Positions 8,888 to 18,945 of a DNA stretch of 64,000 nucleotides are shown one piece after another. Source of the DNA: Trichomonas vaginalis G3 (taxonomy: Eukaryota; Parabasalia; Trichomonadida; Trichomonadidae); NCBI RefSeq assembly GCF_026262505.1, contig NC_067204.1, forward strand, positions 14,278,522-14,342,521, read 5' to 3'. The translations under genes were made by a program, and so were the position numbers. The notes below the pieces were generated by a model. The model had not been told where the DNA came from. It worked only from the letters and a program-made list of their open reading frames with translations, and did no database searches. Position 1 is the stretch's first letter, and each line of letters opens with the position of its first letter.

Positions 8888-10546
8888 ATGAATCATCAGG
8901 ATGCAATTATAGAGCAGAGTGCCTTTCAAGAAGCTCAGCTTGTCATTAAGCTTCAAGAATGGCTAATAAATATATCTCCTGCTTCTTTACCACAAATTGC
9001 CCATGATCTATTGTTGTCTGTGTTTGTCCAAGATCAAGATAGGATATTCCAATTACTTTGGAATATCATAAACTCAGTTTCTATCCGTCCAAAAAACATT
9101 CAATTATATGTAAATTTAATAGTCGAACTTGATTCTCATTCAAACGAAATAAGTACGCTTTCATTAATCCGCCCATTAATTGTACGAATGTTACTAACTC
9201 CAAAACCATTCATAGAACAATTTTTGTCAAACGTCGGAGATTTTTTATTTCTTAGAAGATTAATAAAAGCATTAAATATGACAACCACTGACGTTGTGGC
9301 ACAACTACGACACTTTTGCGAGATGCATGAAGATCTTAAATACTACCATTGCTTAATATTCGCGATATTTGCACCTGAAATTCAAATTGCCGACACTCAG
9401 CTGTTTTCAACGTTGCGTAATTTGTTTTATGAAGAGTGGGCGGCTCCATCTTGCAAGCCAGTTCTTAAAGATTTTTTCGATAATATTACAAATCTTAATC
9501 GAAATAACTGGAGGTTGCTACAAGAATGCTACCTATCCGGAGGCTATCCAGAATCGATAAATGTAGCAATTAAAACAGATAATATCAATCTTTTTCAAGA
9601 ATTATCAAATTCGCCAAATTTCTCACTTGATCACCATATTCGTCCTTCAGTATTTGAGTCATGCCACTTCGTCCAAAGCGAACCAAGCCTAATACAATAC
9701 GCAGCTTTTTACGGATCTTTAAGAATTTTTAAATTTTTACTTCTCAACGGCTCCGATCTCAACCAAGAGGATGCCAACGGATCGACATTGGCCCAATTCG
9801 TTGTTGCAGGCGGAAATGTCGAAATGGTTAGAATTTGCCAGCAGCGAAAATGCGACTTTAGCGGATGTCTTCAGATAGCAACACGATTCTACAGATTTGA
9901 TATATTCGATTGGCTACATTTCGCATATTTAAACGATCTTACAGAAGTACATCCGAAATTCGGAAACGTTTTCCACGAAAGCGCTGCATCAAACAACGTC
10001 AGACAGATTATATATTGCATAGATAATACATTGGACGTAGATAGTCGTTCATCTGATAAGTCTACACCTTTACATTATGCCGTGAAAAATCGTGCAGCTG
10101 ATTCCATCAGATTACTGTTATCTATTAACTCTCTGGATGTCAATGCAAAGGATAGTACCGGAATGACACCTCTACATACAGCAGCTCTCTTCGAAGAATC
10201 AAGAATGGTCGTTGAATTACTAAATTGCAACAGAATTGACGTGAATTCGGTCAACAGATGGGGAATGACACCTTTGCATATAGCAGCACAAGATGGAAAT
10301 ACTCAGACAGTATCAGAATTGATAAAAAGACCTGAAATCGATGTAAATTGTAAAGATGAGAATTTTATGACACCTTTACACTACGCAGCACAAGAGGGTG
10401 AATTCGAAACAGTCAGAATCCTATTGACAGCTAAGGATATTGATATAAATTGCGAAGATGCACAAGGATTGATACCTTTCTCGTACGCAGAAGCATCTGG
10501 TATGGAAGAAATAACTCAATTGTTACAGGATTGGGTGAATACTTAA
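8888..10546 (+). CDS. Ankyrin-repeat protein, 552 residues
   Basis: The first 260 residues are helical without a known domain. From about 265 on ankyrin repeats begin, first degenerate (PSLIQYAAFYGSLRIFKFLL) and then, from about residue 390, four clear ones with the TPLHxAA core (STPLHYAVKN, MTPLHTAALF, MTPLHIAAQD, MTPLHYAAQE) and the hairpin spacing xVDxNxKD. Ankyrin repeats bind other proteins; the partner is unknown. It differs from the NINEKD-type ankyrin family at 54-57 kb in having varied repeats, so it is an older, stable gene rather than a recent expansion. The start is the ATG at 8888, just after a TCAATA initiator-like stretch. Confidence 0.85.
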   Translation: MNHQDAIIEQSAFQEAQLVIKLQEWLINISPASLPQIAHDLLLSVFVQDQDRIFQLLWNIINSVSIRPKNIQLYVNLIVELDSHSNEISTLSLIRPLIVRMLLTPKPFIEQFLSNVGDFLFLRRLIKALNMTTTDVVAQLRHFCEMHEDLKYYHCLIFAIFAPEIQIADTQLFSTLRNLFYEEWAAPSCKPVLKDFFDNITNLNRNNWRLLQECYLSGGYPESINVAIKTDNINLFQELSNSPNFSLDHHIRPSVFESCHFVQSEPSLIQYAAFYGSLRIFKFLLLNGSDLNQEDANGSTLAQFVVAGGNVEMVRICQQRKCDFSGCLQIATRFYRFDIFDWLHFAYLNDLTEVHPKFGNVFHESAASNNVRQIIYCIDNTLDVDSRSSDKSTPLHYAVKNRAADSIRLLLSINSLDVNAKDSTGMTPLHTAALFEESRMVVELLNCNRIDVNSVNRWGMTPLHIAAQDGNTQTVSELIKRPEIDVNCKDENFMTPLHYAAQEGEFETVRILLTAKDIDINCEDAQGLIPFSYAEASGMEEITQLLQDWVNT

Positions 10547-11305
10547 TTGTTTGTATATTATATTTGTTATATATTGTATTTTTTTATAGATTTTTTTTAT
10601 TATTTTTCCAATGCAGTAAGTGTTGTTGGAAAGATAATTTGATATAGAGAGATTGATGATATTATGTGGTAACAATACCAAAAAAATTGGTTTTTATATA
10701 GAAATTGGTTATATCATGTTATTTTATAACTTTGTTAGTTAATAAATAGATAGTATTGTTTATAAATATTCTTGCTTTTTCATTAATTCTGTAATCGATC
10801 GAGATTGACAGAGTTCAAAATTTAGGTTAATTTTTATGTCACGTAATCAGAATTATAAATGCCAGATACAAATGATTATGATTTCATCATGATTTTGTGA
10901 TCTAATGCTTGATTTTGATAATTGTTTTTAATTTTCTCTGTTTTTCTTGGTTTTTAATGTGTTTTTGTTAAATACAGTAGTATACAAATCTAATATTATA
11001 ATTACATTGTCGTTTTTCTGGATAATAAAAAAATCGGAAATGTAAAAATTGCTATTTCTTTTAAGATTAAATTAGGTTCTAGTTTCACGTCATTTTTTAT
11101 AAAGATTCATCCATGAAATAAAGTTACAGATCAAGGTTTCAAAAATAATTAATTTTATTCCTTGTAGAAACATAATATATTATATGGCAATATTATTGTA
11201 AATCGTGTAATTATATCAAATCCCAAATAAAAATAATACCTATTGTTTTTCATATCACTATAAAAAAGAGATAGCTATCGTTAATTTTCAAATCACATTC
11301 AAAAA
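10547..11305. other. Intergenic, AT-rich
   Basis: 3' flank of the ankyrin gene and promoter region of beta-adaptin. No gene or repeat is seen other than the initiator at 11,293. Confidence 0.5.
11293..11299 (+). promoter_or_regulatory. Initiator element of the beta-adaptin gene
   Basis: TCACATT fits the trichomonad initiator and lies 13 bases before the ATG. Confidence 0.55.
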
Positions 11306-13795
11306 ATGTCGCGTATGCAACAAGCAGGCGAAATTCAGGAGATGACAATGAAGCTTGCATCTCCTGAGCAGAAAGATCGTGATTTTGCTTTCCAAAGACT
11401 TGTAGCCCTTGAAGCCCAAAACGTAGATTGCTCAGGTGCTTTCGCAAATGTTTCAGGCTACAGAACAACAGATCCAAAGCAAGAAATCAAGGTCCGTCGT
11501 TTTATCGGTATTTACGCAGAGCGCTATGTTGAAGCTCAGCCAAACCTTGCAGATTTAACAGTCCAATTATTAATGAACGAATTCGAGAAGCCAGATCCAC
11601 AAATGAAGGGTGTCGTTGTCCGCCAGATCGGCCGTATCATCAACGATGCTAACATCGATCGTTTAATCCCAATTGTTATGAGAGCTTGCTCTTCTGATGA
11701 TCCATACGTCAGAAAGTCAGCTGCTCTTTCTATCTTATCCATCCACCAGTCACGTGCTTCATTCGTCGAGAAATTCAAGCTTGGCGCTCAGCTCAAGAGA
11801 TTAGTTGAAGATTCTAACCCCAACGTTGCTGCCAATGCTATCTCCGCTCTTCTCGAAATTAACCAGAGCCGCGACCAGCCACTTTTCGAACCATCATTCT
11901 CCACAATCAACAACTTACTTGCATCAATCGATCAAACAACAGAATGGGCTCAAGTCCAGATCTTAGATTACACATGCAACTTCAAGCCAGATAACGCCAA
12001 CGATGCCCGTGGTATCATTTCCCGTGTTTCTACAAGATTATCCCATGCAAATGCCGCTGTCATCCTTTCCGCTATCCGCTGCTGCCTCCAGATGAACCTT
12101 TACATCGATGACCCATCCAAGGTCAGAGAAACCCTCACAAGAGTTGCTCTTCCTCTTGTTACATTACTCAACAACACAGCTCCAGTCCAATACGCCGCCA
12201 TCAAGTCCATTCTCATTCTCCTTCAGCACTACAGACGTCTCTTCTCATCCGAAGTCTCCATCTTCTTCTGCAAGTTCGATGATCCACCATACATCAAATT
12301 AGCCAAGCTCGATGTCATCCTTACACTCTGCAGCGCTCAGAATGTCGGCAAAGTACTTGAAGAACTCTTCGATTACGCTCAGCAGGCAGATGTTGAATTT
12401 GTCCGCAAATCCATCGCCGCTATTGGTAAAATCGCCATTACATTCGAAGCCGCTGCTTCATCCTGCGTCGACAAGATCGTTGCTCTCGTTGACAACAAGA
12501 TCGAATACGTTGTTCAAGAATGCATCGTTGTTGCCGCCGATATCTTCAGGAGATATCCAAACCAGTACCTCGGCATTCTCGCCAACATCTGCGGAGCTCT
12601 CGGTGCCAAACTTGACGATCATCGTGCCAAAGCCGCCATGGTCTGGATCATTGGTGAATACGCCGACAGAATTGGCAACGCAGGCGATCTTTTGGACGCC
12701 CACTTCATCGATGACTTCCTTGAAGATACACCAGATGTACAACTTGCCATTCTCACCGCTGTATTCAAGTACTTCTTAGTCAACCAGGAAGACGGACAAG
12801 AGATGTTCCAGCAGGTCATTACAATGGCTACATCACAAGTAGACAACCCATCAATCAGAGACAGAGCGTTCCAGTACTACTGGCTCATTTCTGAGTGCCC
12901 AGATTACGCACAGCAAGTCATCATGCCAGAGCAGAAGCCTCTCATCAAGACAGAGCTCTACTCTTGCGATGCTGAACTTGTCAAATCTCTCATTCCTTTG
13001 GTCGGCACTTTGTCAGTTTTGTACAACAAGAAGCCACAGGAATTTGTCGACAACGTAAAGATCATGAGTCTCGCAAGCCTCGGCGGAGATGGTGGTGTCG
13101 CGGAAGGAATGAATCTCCCAATTGTTGTCGATGGAAAGTCATCGAATTCACTCGAAGTCAGAGCCGCTTTGGTACAGATCGGAAAGGAAAGCCAGATCAC
13201 TATGAGAATCACAAACTACAATGAGAACGCTGACCAGATCAAGGACATCGCGTTCAACAAGAACATCTTCGGTTACGCACCAGAGAAATCCGGATTCCCG
13301 AAGGAGTTGCCATCACAGAAATCAATTTCTGTCACTGTTTCAATTGCATTCGATGCAAGTTACACACAGGGAGCACAGACATCATCAAACTTAGATGTCG
13401 CCATTCTCACAAACGCTCCTTCCCCAATCATCTTCCACGTTCCAATGAAACTGGAAACAATCTTGGTCACAGACCAGGAAGGTGGTAAGTTCACAAGAGA
13501 AGAGTTCGTCAAGTTCTGGCAGTCACTTCCTCCATCAACAGAACTCACAACAACAGTAGACAACGCAAGAGTCGACTCTATCCCTGTCGCTAAGAACCAG
13601 TTCAACTCAAAGAGATTATACTTCAACGCTAAGAAGGATAACACTGCTTACTTCTCTGGAAAGACATCAAAGGGTGAAGGATTGGTCGTTTTCCTCTCAT
13701 TCTCTGATGGTGGAAGAGTTCAGGCTGGTATCAGAATGCAGGATAGCGTTTTGGCTCCACTCATCCTTGAACTCGTCAAGAACGTAATTCAGTAA
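11306..13795 (+). CDS. Beta-adaptin, large subunit of an AP-1/AP-2-type clathrin adaptor
   Basis: 829 residues. Residues 10-540 are the adaptin HEAT/ARM solenoid, with beta-type signatures DPYVRKSAALSILSIH, NPNVAANAISALLEIN, AAMVWIIGEYADRIGN and NPSIRDRAFQYYWLIS. A short variable hinge (about 575-600) follows. The C-terminal 230 residues look like the two-part appendage: a beta-sandwich, then a platform subdomain with FTREEFVKFWQSLPP. Beta-adaptins bind clathrin through the hinge and accessory proteins through the ear, at the trans-Golgi or plasma membrane; which complex this one serves cannot be told. I see no obvious clathrin box in the hinge. Codon use favours C-ending codons much more than the neighbours, suggesting high expression. 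The stop is inside TAAA. Confidence 0.92.
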   Translation: MSRMQQAGEIQEMTMKLASPEQKDRDFAFQRLVALEAQNVDCSGAFANVSGYRTTDPKQEIKVRRFIGIYAERYVEAQPNLADLTVQLLMNEFEKPDPQMKGVVVRQIGRIINDANIDRLIPIVMRACSSDDPYVRKSAALSILSIHQSRASFVEKFKLGAQLKRLVEDSNPNVAANAISALLEINQSRDQPLFEPSFSTINNLLASIDQTTEWAQVQILDYTCNFKPDNANDARGIISRVSTRLSHANAAVILSAIRCCLQMNLYIDDPSKVRETLTRVALPLVTLLNNTAPVQYAAIKSILILLQHYRRLFSSEVSIFFCKFDDPPYIKLAKLDVILTLCSAQNVGKVLEELFDYAQQADVEFVRKSIAAIGKIAITFEAAASSCVDKIVALVDNKIEYVVQECIVVAADIFRRYPNQYLGILANICGALGAKLDDHRAKAAMVWIIGEYADRIGNAGDLLDAHFIDDFLEDTPDVQLAILTAVFKYFLVNQEDGQEMFQQVITMATSQVDNPSIRDRAFQYYWLISECPDYAQQVIMPEQKPLIKTELYSCDAELVKSLIPLVGTLSVLYNKKPQEFVDNVKIMSLASLGGDGGVAEGMNLPIVVDGKSSNSLEVRAALVQIGKESQITMRITNYNENADQIKDIAFNKNIFGYAPEKSGFPKELPSQKSISVTVSIAFDASYTQGAQTSSNLDVAILTNAPSPIIFHVPMKLETILVTDQEGGKFTREEFVKFWQSLPPSTELTTTVDNARVDSIPVAKNQFNSKRLYFNAKKDNTAYFSGKTSKGEGLVVFLSFSDGGRVQAGIRMQDSVLAPLILELVKNVIQ

Positions 13796-14381
13796 AAATT
13801 TAAAAAAGTTTTTTTCTTCTTCTAAATTTTATTTTTACAAGAAAATTTATGCCACTTTTCAAGTATACACTTTGCTTTATCTTTATGCTGGGTAAAAGTA
13901 TCTTTCGGAGCATTTGTATTGGAATTAACATGTAAATATTTCTCTGTATTATTCATGTGGAATATATGAGTTAGAAGATGATCAAATGATAAACATTTTT
14001 TGGTTTCAAAACATATTTTGGTTTGAAAAATTAACTTTCTAGAATATGTTTTAAGGGCATTTGAATGTGTAAATTTTGACAACATATTCCATTATGAGAT
14101 TATCTTTGATTAAGGGTACACGGTCCGGCCAAACGAAAGCTATCGTTAATGCTCAATATGGCCAATATCTAATCATATCTAATAAATCTACATCATATTT
14201 ATATTCTGTTTTTGATTTTGATCAAAGAATAAGCTTCAAAAAAATCAAGATAAGGAAATTTTTTAATTTCAATTTTGGAATAGTATTGAAAATGTGCCGT
14301 GGATGTTTAACTTAATTTACTTTTTAGGAAAGTCGTAAAATTTTTTCCACTATTCAAAAAAAACTGTCAATTACTTATCAA
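13796..14381. other. Intergenic
   Basis: Contains short open frames without domain-like content, and a TTAAGGGTACAC motif at 14,110-14,121 that resembles the ends of the TTAA-flanked elements. No gene is supported. Confidence 0.45.
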
Positions 14382-15302
14382 ATGAGTAATGTTCTGAATT
14401 ACTATAGTCAGCACGTTGAAGAGTGGCTTTATAAAGAAGATTTCTTTGAGATGCGAACAAAAGATCAGATTTGTCATATTCTTGACAACGCAAAACTTAC
14501 AATTCCGCAATTTAATTTGATCCTTAAAAATATTTCTAAATTTTTTAGCAATGAAGACCACTTTGAGATATTGAAGCACATCCATATCAATTTTCTTAAC
14601 GATGGAATCAATTACTTGTTTGTTTTAGATTCTCTTTCACAACTTCTCAATTTCCCTCTTCTCTCTGAGATAAAAAACCATGCACAAACACTCATCACAC
14701 CAAAGTCAACTTCTACAACACAAGAAAACACAGATAAACTTAGAGGAATTAGTAAAATATATAAAAGTGATTGGGAACATCGAAATGCAATTTATGATAT
14801 TCTTAATAAAGCATTACAAGAAGGTGACGAATCTACAATTAAAGTTTCTGTAGATGAAAATATATGCTATTTTTATGACTCTAATAAAAACAATATAATA
14901 CATTATGCAGTGAATAGGGAAAATCTCAAACTTATTAAGTTATTACAAAAATTTGGTGCAAGAATGGATATTAAGAATGATAATGGAAAAACAATTCTTC
15001 ATAAATTTTGTGTCTATGGTGGAAATTTAGAAGGTGTGAAATTTGCTCTTAATTTTATTGATATTAATGATAGAACTGGATATTTAAGTACGCCACTTAT
15101 TGAAGCAGCAATGGCTGGTGAAAGAGTTATAGATTTCCTATTGTCTCAGCCAAATATAGATGTCACGGCAAAAGATGATGAAGGTCATACATATATCGAT
15201 TATTTAAATGATAAAAATCTAAGTGATCCCTTTTATTATAATTGCAAAGAGAAGGATGTTCATGGGCAAAGTTTCATACTACACTTACAGATAAACAAAT
15301 AG
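14382..15302 (+). CDS. Ankyrin-repeat protein with an Hsp70-derived tail; truncated
   Basis: 306 residues. The N-terminal region (HVEEWLYKEDFFEMRTKDQ, then ISKFFSNEDHFEILKHI) is the kind that precedes ankyrin repeats in a large trichomonad family. About three to four ankyrin repeats follow between residues 145 and 285 (NNIIHYAVNRENLKLIKLL, GKTILHKFCVYGGN, STPLIEAAMAGE). The last 20 residues (from KEKDVHGQ) no longer fit an ankyrin repeat and instead resemble the region of the Hsp70 at 962-3592 reading KGKENDAHEEKYN; the homology continues out of frame after the stop. So the ORF ends in a foreign 3' segment. It may still be expressed, but looks like a decayed mosaic. Confidence 0.6.
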   Translation: MSNVLNYYSQHVEEWLYKEDFFEMRTKDQICHILDNAKLTIPQFNLILKNISKFFSNEDHFEILKHIHINFLNDGINYLFVLDSLSQLLNFPLLSEIKNHAQTLITPKSTSTTQENTDKLRGISKIYKSDWEHRNAIYDILNKALQEGDESTIKVSVDENICYFYDSNKNNIIHYAVNRENLKLIKLLQKFGARMDIKNDNGKTILHKFCVYGGNLEGVKFALNFIDINDRTGYLSTPLIEAAMAGERVIDFLLSQPNIDVTAKDDEGHTYIDYLNDKNLSDPFYYNCKEKDVHGQSFILHLQINK

Positions 15303-15434
15303 AAGAGGTTCGGTCAATCACAAGAATGAATTAGAAGACATTATTACAGAGTTACATTCTAAAGTAAAGATGAAAAAATCAAAATGAAATAAAATTTATC
15401 AAAAGTGTTAAAGATAAAATAATTGAAACCGTTG
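15246..15434 (+). pseudogene. Hsp70 C-terminal relic fused to the ankyrin ORF
   Basis: Reading across frame changes, this stretch gives KEKDVHG, then TTLTDKQIEEVRSITRM, then ELEDIITELHSKVK, then KFIKSVKDKIIETVVKE and a stop. The Hsp70 upstream has ATLTNEQIEQARSITGM, ELEDVFTEYRSKVR and ALKEVKSIIDVIIDA in the same order. At least two frameshifts and a short deletion separate the pieces. It is a clear gene remnant, not coding now. Confidence 0.8.
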
Positions 15435-16010
15435 TTAAGGAATAAAACAACTTATTTTGTTATTAAAGCATTACATGGTTCCTAATATGGTTTTTATACT
15501 TTTTTGGAATTAAAATACACCACATACTGATGTCATGAAAAGAAGTCAGAAAGTGATAAGTACACACCTAATGATAAGAATATATATATATATTAAGGGT
15601 GCTCTTACCACTTTCTGACATTCTCTCAATTTTTTTGACATTCTAGATTTTTATCCAAATTTTCTAAGGTAAAAGGTTATTAATTTTGTTCGGGAAGAAG
15701 CTATTTTAAATCACTACTTAGTACTTTATATTACTGTTATACTTTTTTGCAATCACAATAAAGATATATTGATATATTATGGGATCATATCAGACAGTAG
15801 TAAGTGCACCCTTAAAGAATGCATTTACACCCAGTTGACATCCTCGCGTCTGTCTCTCAAATTATATCCTCCAAAACAATAAAAAAAAATAATTAATAAA
15901 AAAATTTTATTTCAAAAAAAAAATGAAAACTTTTTTTCTCTCTCTCTCTCTCTTTGAATTCCTGAAGTAAAAGATAAACAAAAAAAATATATAAAATAAT
16001 ACATAAATTA
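15303..16010. other. Intergenic with Hsp70 relic, TTAA element and a (CT)n run
   Basis: Besides the relic and the element listed separately, there is a CT dinucleotide run at about 15,937-15,953 in the 3' flank of the membrane-protein gene. Confidence 0.6.
15593..15815. mobile_element. TTAA-flanked short inverted-repeat element, about 220 bp
   Basis: TTAA at both edges encloses GGGTGCTCTTACCACTTTCT at the left and the inverse AGACAGTAGTAAGTGCACCC at the right. There is no coding capacity. A further degenerate right end (GTCAGAAAGTGATAAGTACAC) lies just outside at about 15,545-15,570 and could pair with the left end. TTAA duplication is typical of piggyBac-like elements, but a TA-targeting mariner-like family is an equal option. 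Confidence 0.6.
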
Positions 16011-18509
16011 TTAATTGTGTTCCAACCAAAATGCACCACTTCCTTTGTGTCCGTGGTGGTGGCTGTGGTGATGGCTGTGATGATGACTGTGGTGGTGATC
16101 TGATTCATCATCTCCATCATCACCTTCGTCGTCGTAATCATCGTACATGTCATCCATGTCGTAATCGTAATCGAAGTAATCTTCCTCTTCTTCGTATGGA
16201 TCAGGCGGGTCTTCAATGTATCTCAGTCTACTTCTGAGGACAAATACAATGATGAGGACACCGACAAGGAAACAATAGTTGGAAATCGACATCAATGAAA
16301 ACATAATTCCTAAATTCCTGATGATATATGTTGTGACTAAAAACAGTGGTGTTTGTATTAATGAAATTGTTGGATTGTTTGATGTGATGTTGTAAATGGA
16401 CTTAGTAAGGAATGTATTGATATCTTCTAACGGTGGTGTCAATAGATTTGTTAAACTGGTTTCAACAGTAGACCCGTAAAAAGTGTCAATATTCTCCCAT
16501 GTAAAGTCAGTGGCGAATTTACGGGCGTGGTCTTTCATTGAATCGAACGCTATCGGAATTTTTTCATCCAAATTTGTCCTGAGTTGTTCAAGACATTTCT
16601 TAATATTATTTATGGATGTGTTGGTTGTTGCATTTTGTGTGTTTGATGCCTCGTCGTCGATTTCATTAATTGTATCGTTAATCTTCTTGTCAAAGTCAGG
16701 AATTTGGTCTGAAAGGTCGCGGAGGGTCTGTGCGTTGAGTATGAAGCCGAGTTTGCTGTTGATTTGGTCTGTTGCTTCATAGGAAATGACGCTTTTGGCC
16801 GCGTAATGGAGTTTTTCAATGGCATCAGTGTTGATTACGGCCGCAATGTAGTAGAATGGTCCGATCTTGTCCAATTTGAGGAAATTGCCAAGGCCTGCTT
16901 TGTACGATGAGTTCAGGAGGTTGCCAAGAGGATCCCAGCCCGCTATTGATGTCTGGTAGAACGGCAATTTGAAGGAATACTTCGTTGTGTCCTCGTGGTA
17001 GATCGGGATATCGAATGATGGGTATCCGATGGATGAATTATCAACTAAACTGAGGAGTGTCTGGATCGTGTTGTTGATTGATGGCATAACTTGGTCGTTG
17101 ACGTGGATAATCAACGTGCAGGCTGTTGTTGATACCGTTCCGAAGATAATTATTAAGATAACGCAAATAAGAGGGAAAATCCAGTTGAATCTTGAGCAGA
17201 AAACGCCGCAGAACAGGCCATGGAAGGCAAATATGTAAAGACCAATGAGAATCAACAGTGCAAATGCAAAGACTAAGAAGGCAAGAGCAATGAAAAAGAA
17301 ATATTTCTTGTATTTCGACAAATCCTTGCCCATTAGGTTGGAAAGAGTAAGATCCTTGTGGCAGAATTCATGGACCTTGTCGAAATATTTAGTTGTATTC
17401 AACTTTTCGGAGAAATTCTTTTTATCAATTTCGCCTTGAACGTCGTAGTCCTTTGCCTGCTGGATATAATCATCGATCTTGTTCTTGGCTTTGTTGTACT
17501 GCTTGTCAACATCTTCTTTGGCCTTATCTACGTCATCATTTATGTTAACTTTGTTAATTTTGTGTAAAATGGTTGGATCTGAGTTAATATTGTCTATCTC
17601 ATGATTAATTTGGGAAATGATCTTGGAGATATTGGAGCTTGCGGCGAAAAGTGGGAAAATTGAGCCATCTTTTGTAAGTCCACTGTAAAGGTAGTCAAAC
17701 TTAGGTCGCAATGTGGTATTTACGTTATCTATAATGGTTAGATATGTCTTGGGAGTGTTGTTGACTGCATCAAGAACTGAAGTTTCAATTGGCTTGATAA
17801 TGTCTTCAATTACTGTAACATTTGAGTCTAGTTCAGCTAGCGTCTTGTCAATGATTTTATCTATATCAAAGAAAGCTTGTTTTGTTTGATCTAGTTGGTT
17901 AATCATAAGGAAGACACAAACTGCGCCAAGGAACAAAAGCAAGATGGATAAGTAGAAGAAGACGAGCTGTAATATCTTTGGAGACCTCTTTTCTACTGGT
18001 GAACCACAGCATGAGCAGCAAATACAAAATACTTGTGTAATGAGTGCGATGATGACTAAAGCTACAAGTATGAATGAAGAAAGTGCAAATCCAAGAAGGA
18101 TTTTAATAGGGTTTTTTGGTACGTCATCTTGGATTTCATTGATAAAAGTGTTGAAATCAAATCCGAAGTCAACGCTTACACTTGGATTTCCGAATTTAAC
18201 TTGTTTGATAGTATCTATATTCGTTGCATCGATTTTTGTTGGTAATAATGTAGTTAAAGCATCATTCAGAATTTTATACGAGGAAATTTTTGGAGTTGAG
18301 TTAGTAGTTGCTCTGGAAAGTGCATTGTTAACCCATTCTTCTAATGGAACTGATAATTGTAAATTAAATTGTGTTACAAATTTTGCTTTTTTAAAGGTAA
18401 GTTTCATTAAACTGTAATGCCAATCGGCCCATTTATAGAATATTCCTTTGGTATCCTTATACACTGAATAATTTACTGCAGAAGCGAAAGAAAGCCAAAG
18501 AAAAATCAT
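16011..18509 (-). CDS. Prominin-like five-span membrane protein with an acidic, His-rich tail
   Basis: 832 residues. A signal-like N-terminus (IFLWLSFASAV) is followed by an outer region to residue 135, span 1 (137-160) running into a Cys cluster (FCICCSCCG), and span 2 (180-203). Next come a first large loop with many N-glycosylation sequons, spans 3 and 4 (about 415-440 and 455-480), a second large loop, and span 5 (YCFLVGVLIIVFVLRSRL) near 745. This order, with the Cys-rich stretch after span 1 and two big outer loops, is the layout of prominins, which sit on membrane protrusions. The inner tail is very acidic (DPYEEEEDYFDYDYD and more) and ends in HHHS repeats, possibly binding metal. The prominin call rests on topology, not residue-level homology; Tweety-like proteins are an alternative. 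Confidence 0.65.
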   Translation of the reverse strand: MIFLWLSFASAVNYSVYKDTKGIFYKWADWHYSLMKLTFKKAKFVTQFNLQLSVPLEEWVNNALSRATTNSTPKISSYKILNDALTTLLPTKIDATNIDTIKQVKFGNPSVSVDFGFDFNTFINEIQDDVPKNPIKILLGFALSSFILVALVIIALITQVFCICCSCCGSPVEKRSPKILQLVFFYLSILLLFLGAVCVFLMINQLDQTKQAFFDIDKIIDKTLAELDSNVTVIEDIIKPIETSVLDAVNNTPKTYLTIIDNVNTTLRPKFDYLYSGLTKDGSIFPLFAASSNISKIISQINHEIDNINSDPTILHKINKVNINDDVDKAKEDVDKQYNKAKNKIDDYIQQAKDYDVQGEIDKKNFSEKLNTTKYFDKVHEFCHKDLTLSNLMGKDLSKYKKYFFFIALAFLVFAFALLILIGLYIFAFHGLFCGVFCSRFNWIFPLICVILIIIFGTVSTTACTLIIHVNDQVMPSINNTIQTLLSLVDNSSIGYPSFDIPIYHEDTTKYSFKLPFYQTSIAGWDPLGNLLNSSYKAGLGNFLKLDKIGPFYYIAAVINTDAIEKLHYAAKSVISYEATDQINSKLGFILNAQTLRDLSDQIPDFDKKINDTINEIDDEASNTQNATTNTSINNIKKCLEQLRTNLDEKIPIAFDSMKDHARKFATDFTWENIDTFYGSTVETSLTNLLTPPLEDINTFLTKSIYNITSNNPTISLIQTPLFLVTTYIIRNLGIMFSLMSISNYCFLVGVLIIVFVLRSRLRYIEDPPDPYEEEEDYFDYDYDMDDMYDDYDDEGDDGDDESDHHHSHHHSHHHSHHHGHKGSGAFWLEHN

Positions 18510-18776
18510 TCTGTTATTTTAGAAAAAAATTTTTTTTCCTCTAAAAAATTTCAAGCTTTTTTTCTGGGGTGTTGAGGTTTTTGAAATCATCTCAATTTCT
18601 GCCATATTTAAAAATTAGATTTCATTTAATACTCTGCATGGTAAATTATAATAACTAAACTTTTTGTTTTGAAAATCTATTTTCGACTTTTTCATGAAGC
18701 ATTTCTCAATTTTCATAAAAAACTGAAGGTTAAATAATATATGATGTTGCTAGAGATACTTGAATATAATATTGAA

Positions 18777-18945
18777 ATTTTGCAAATTACCTCAGACTTT
18801 TCAGAGGATTGAGTTGCCACTCAATCCTCTGAAATAGTCTGTGGTAATTTTTAGTCTCTACACTATTTCAATATAAGCTCCATTTTTAAACAGTTTTTAA
18901 AAATCGAGCATTGAAAAGTGTGATGAGACTTCAGTATTGATGAAA
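18777..18945 (+). ncRNA. Candidate structured element with two hairpins, copy 1
   Basis: Hairpin 1 at 18,784-18,850 has two arms of about 31 bases that are almost fully complementary (core TTCAGAGGATTGAGT) with a TGCC loop. Hairpin 2 at 18,853-18,930 pairs AGTCTC, ACACT and TTTCAAT with ATTGAAA, AGTGT and GAGACT. The same order recurs at 53,830-53,967 with paired changes. This could be a non-coding RNA or a fold-back mobile repeat; the sequence alone does not decide. Confidence 0.4.

Noticed and set aside
12312-12779. 155-codon frame inside the beta-adaptin gene
   Set aside because: Shadow of the adaptin gene in another frame; Ser/Pro/Leu-rich composition caused by its codon bias.
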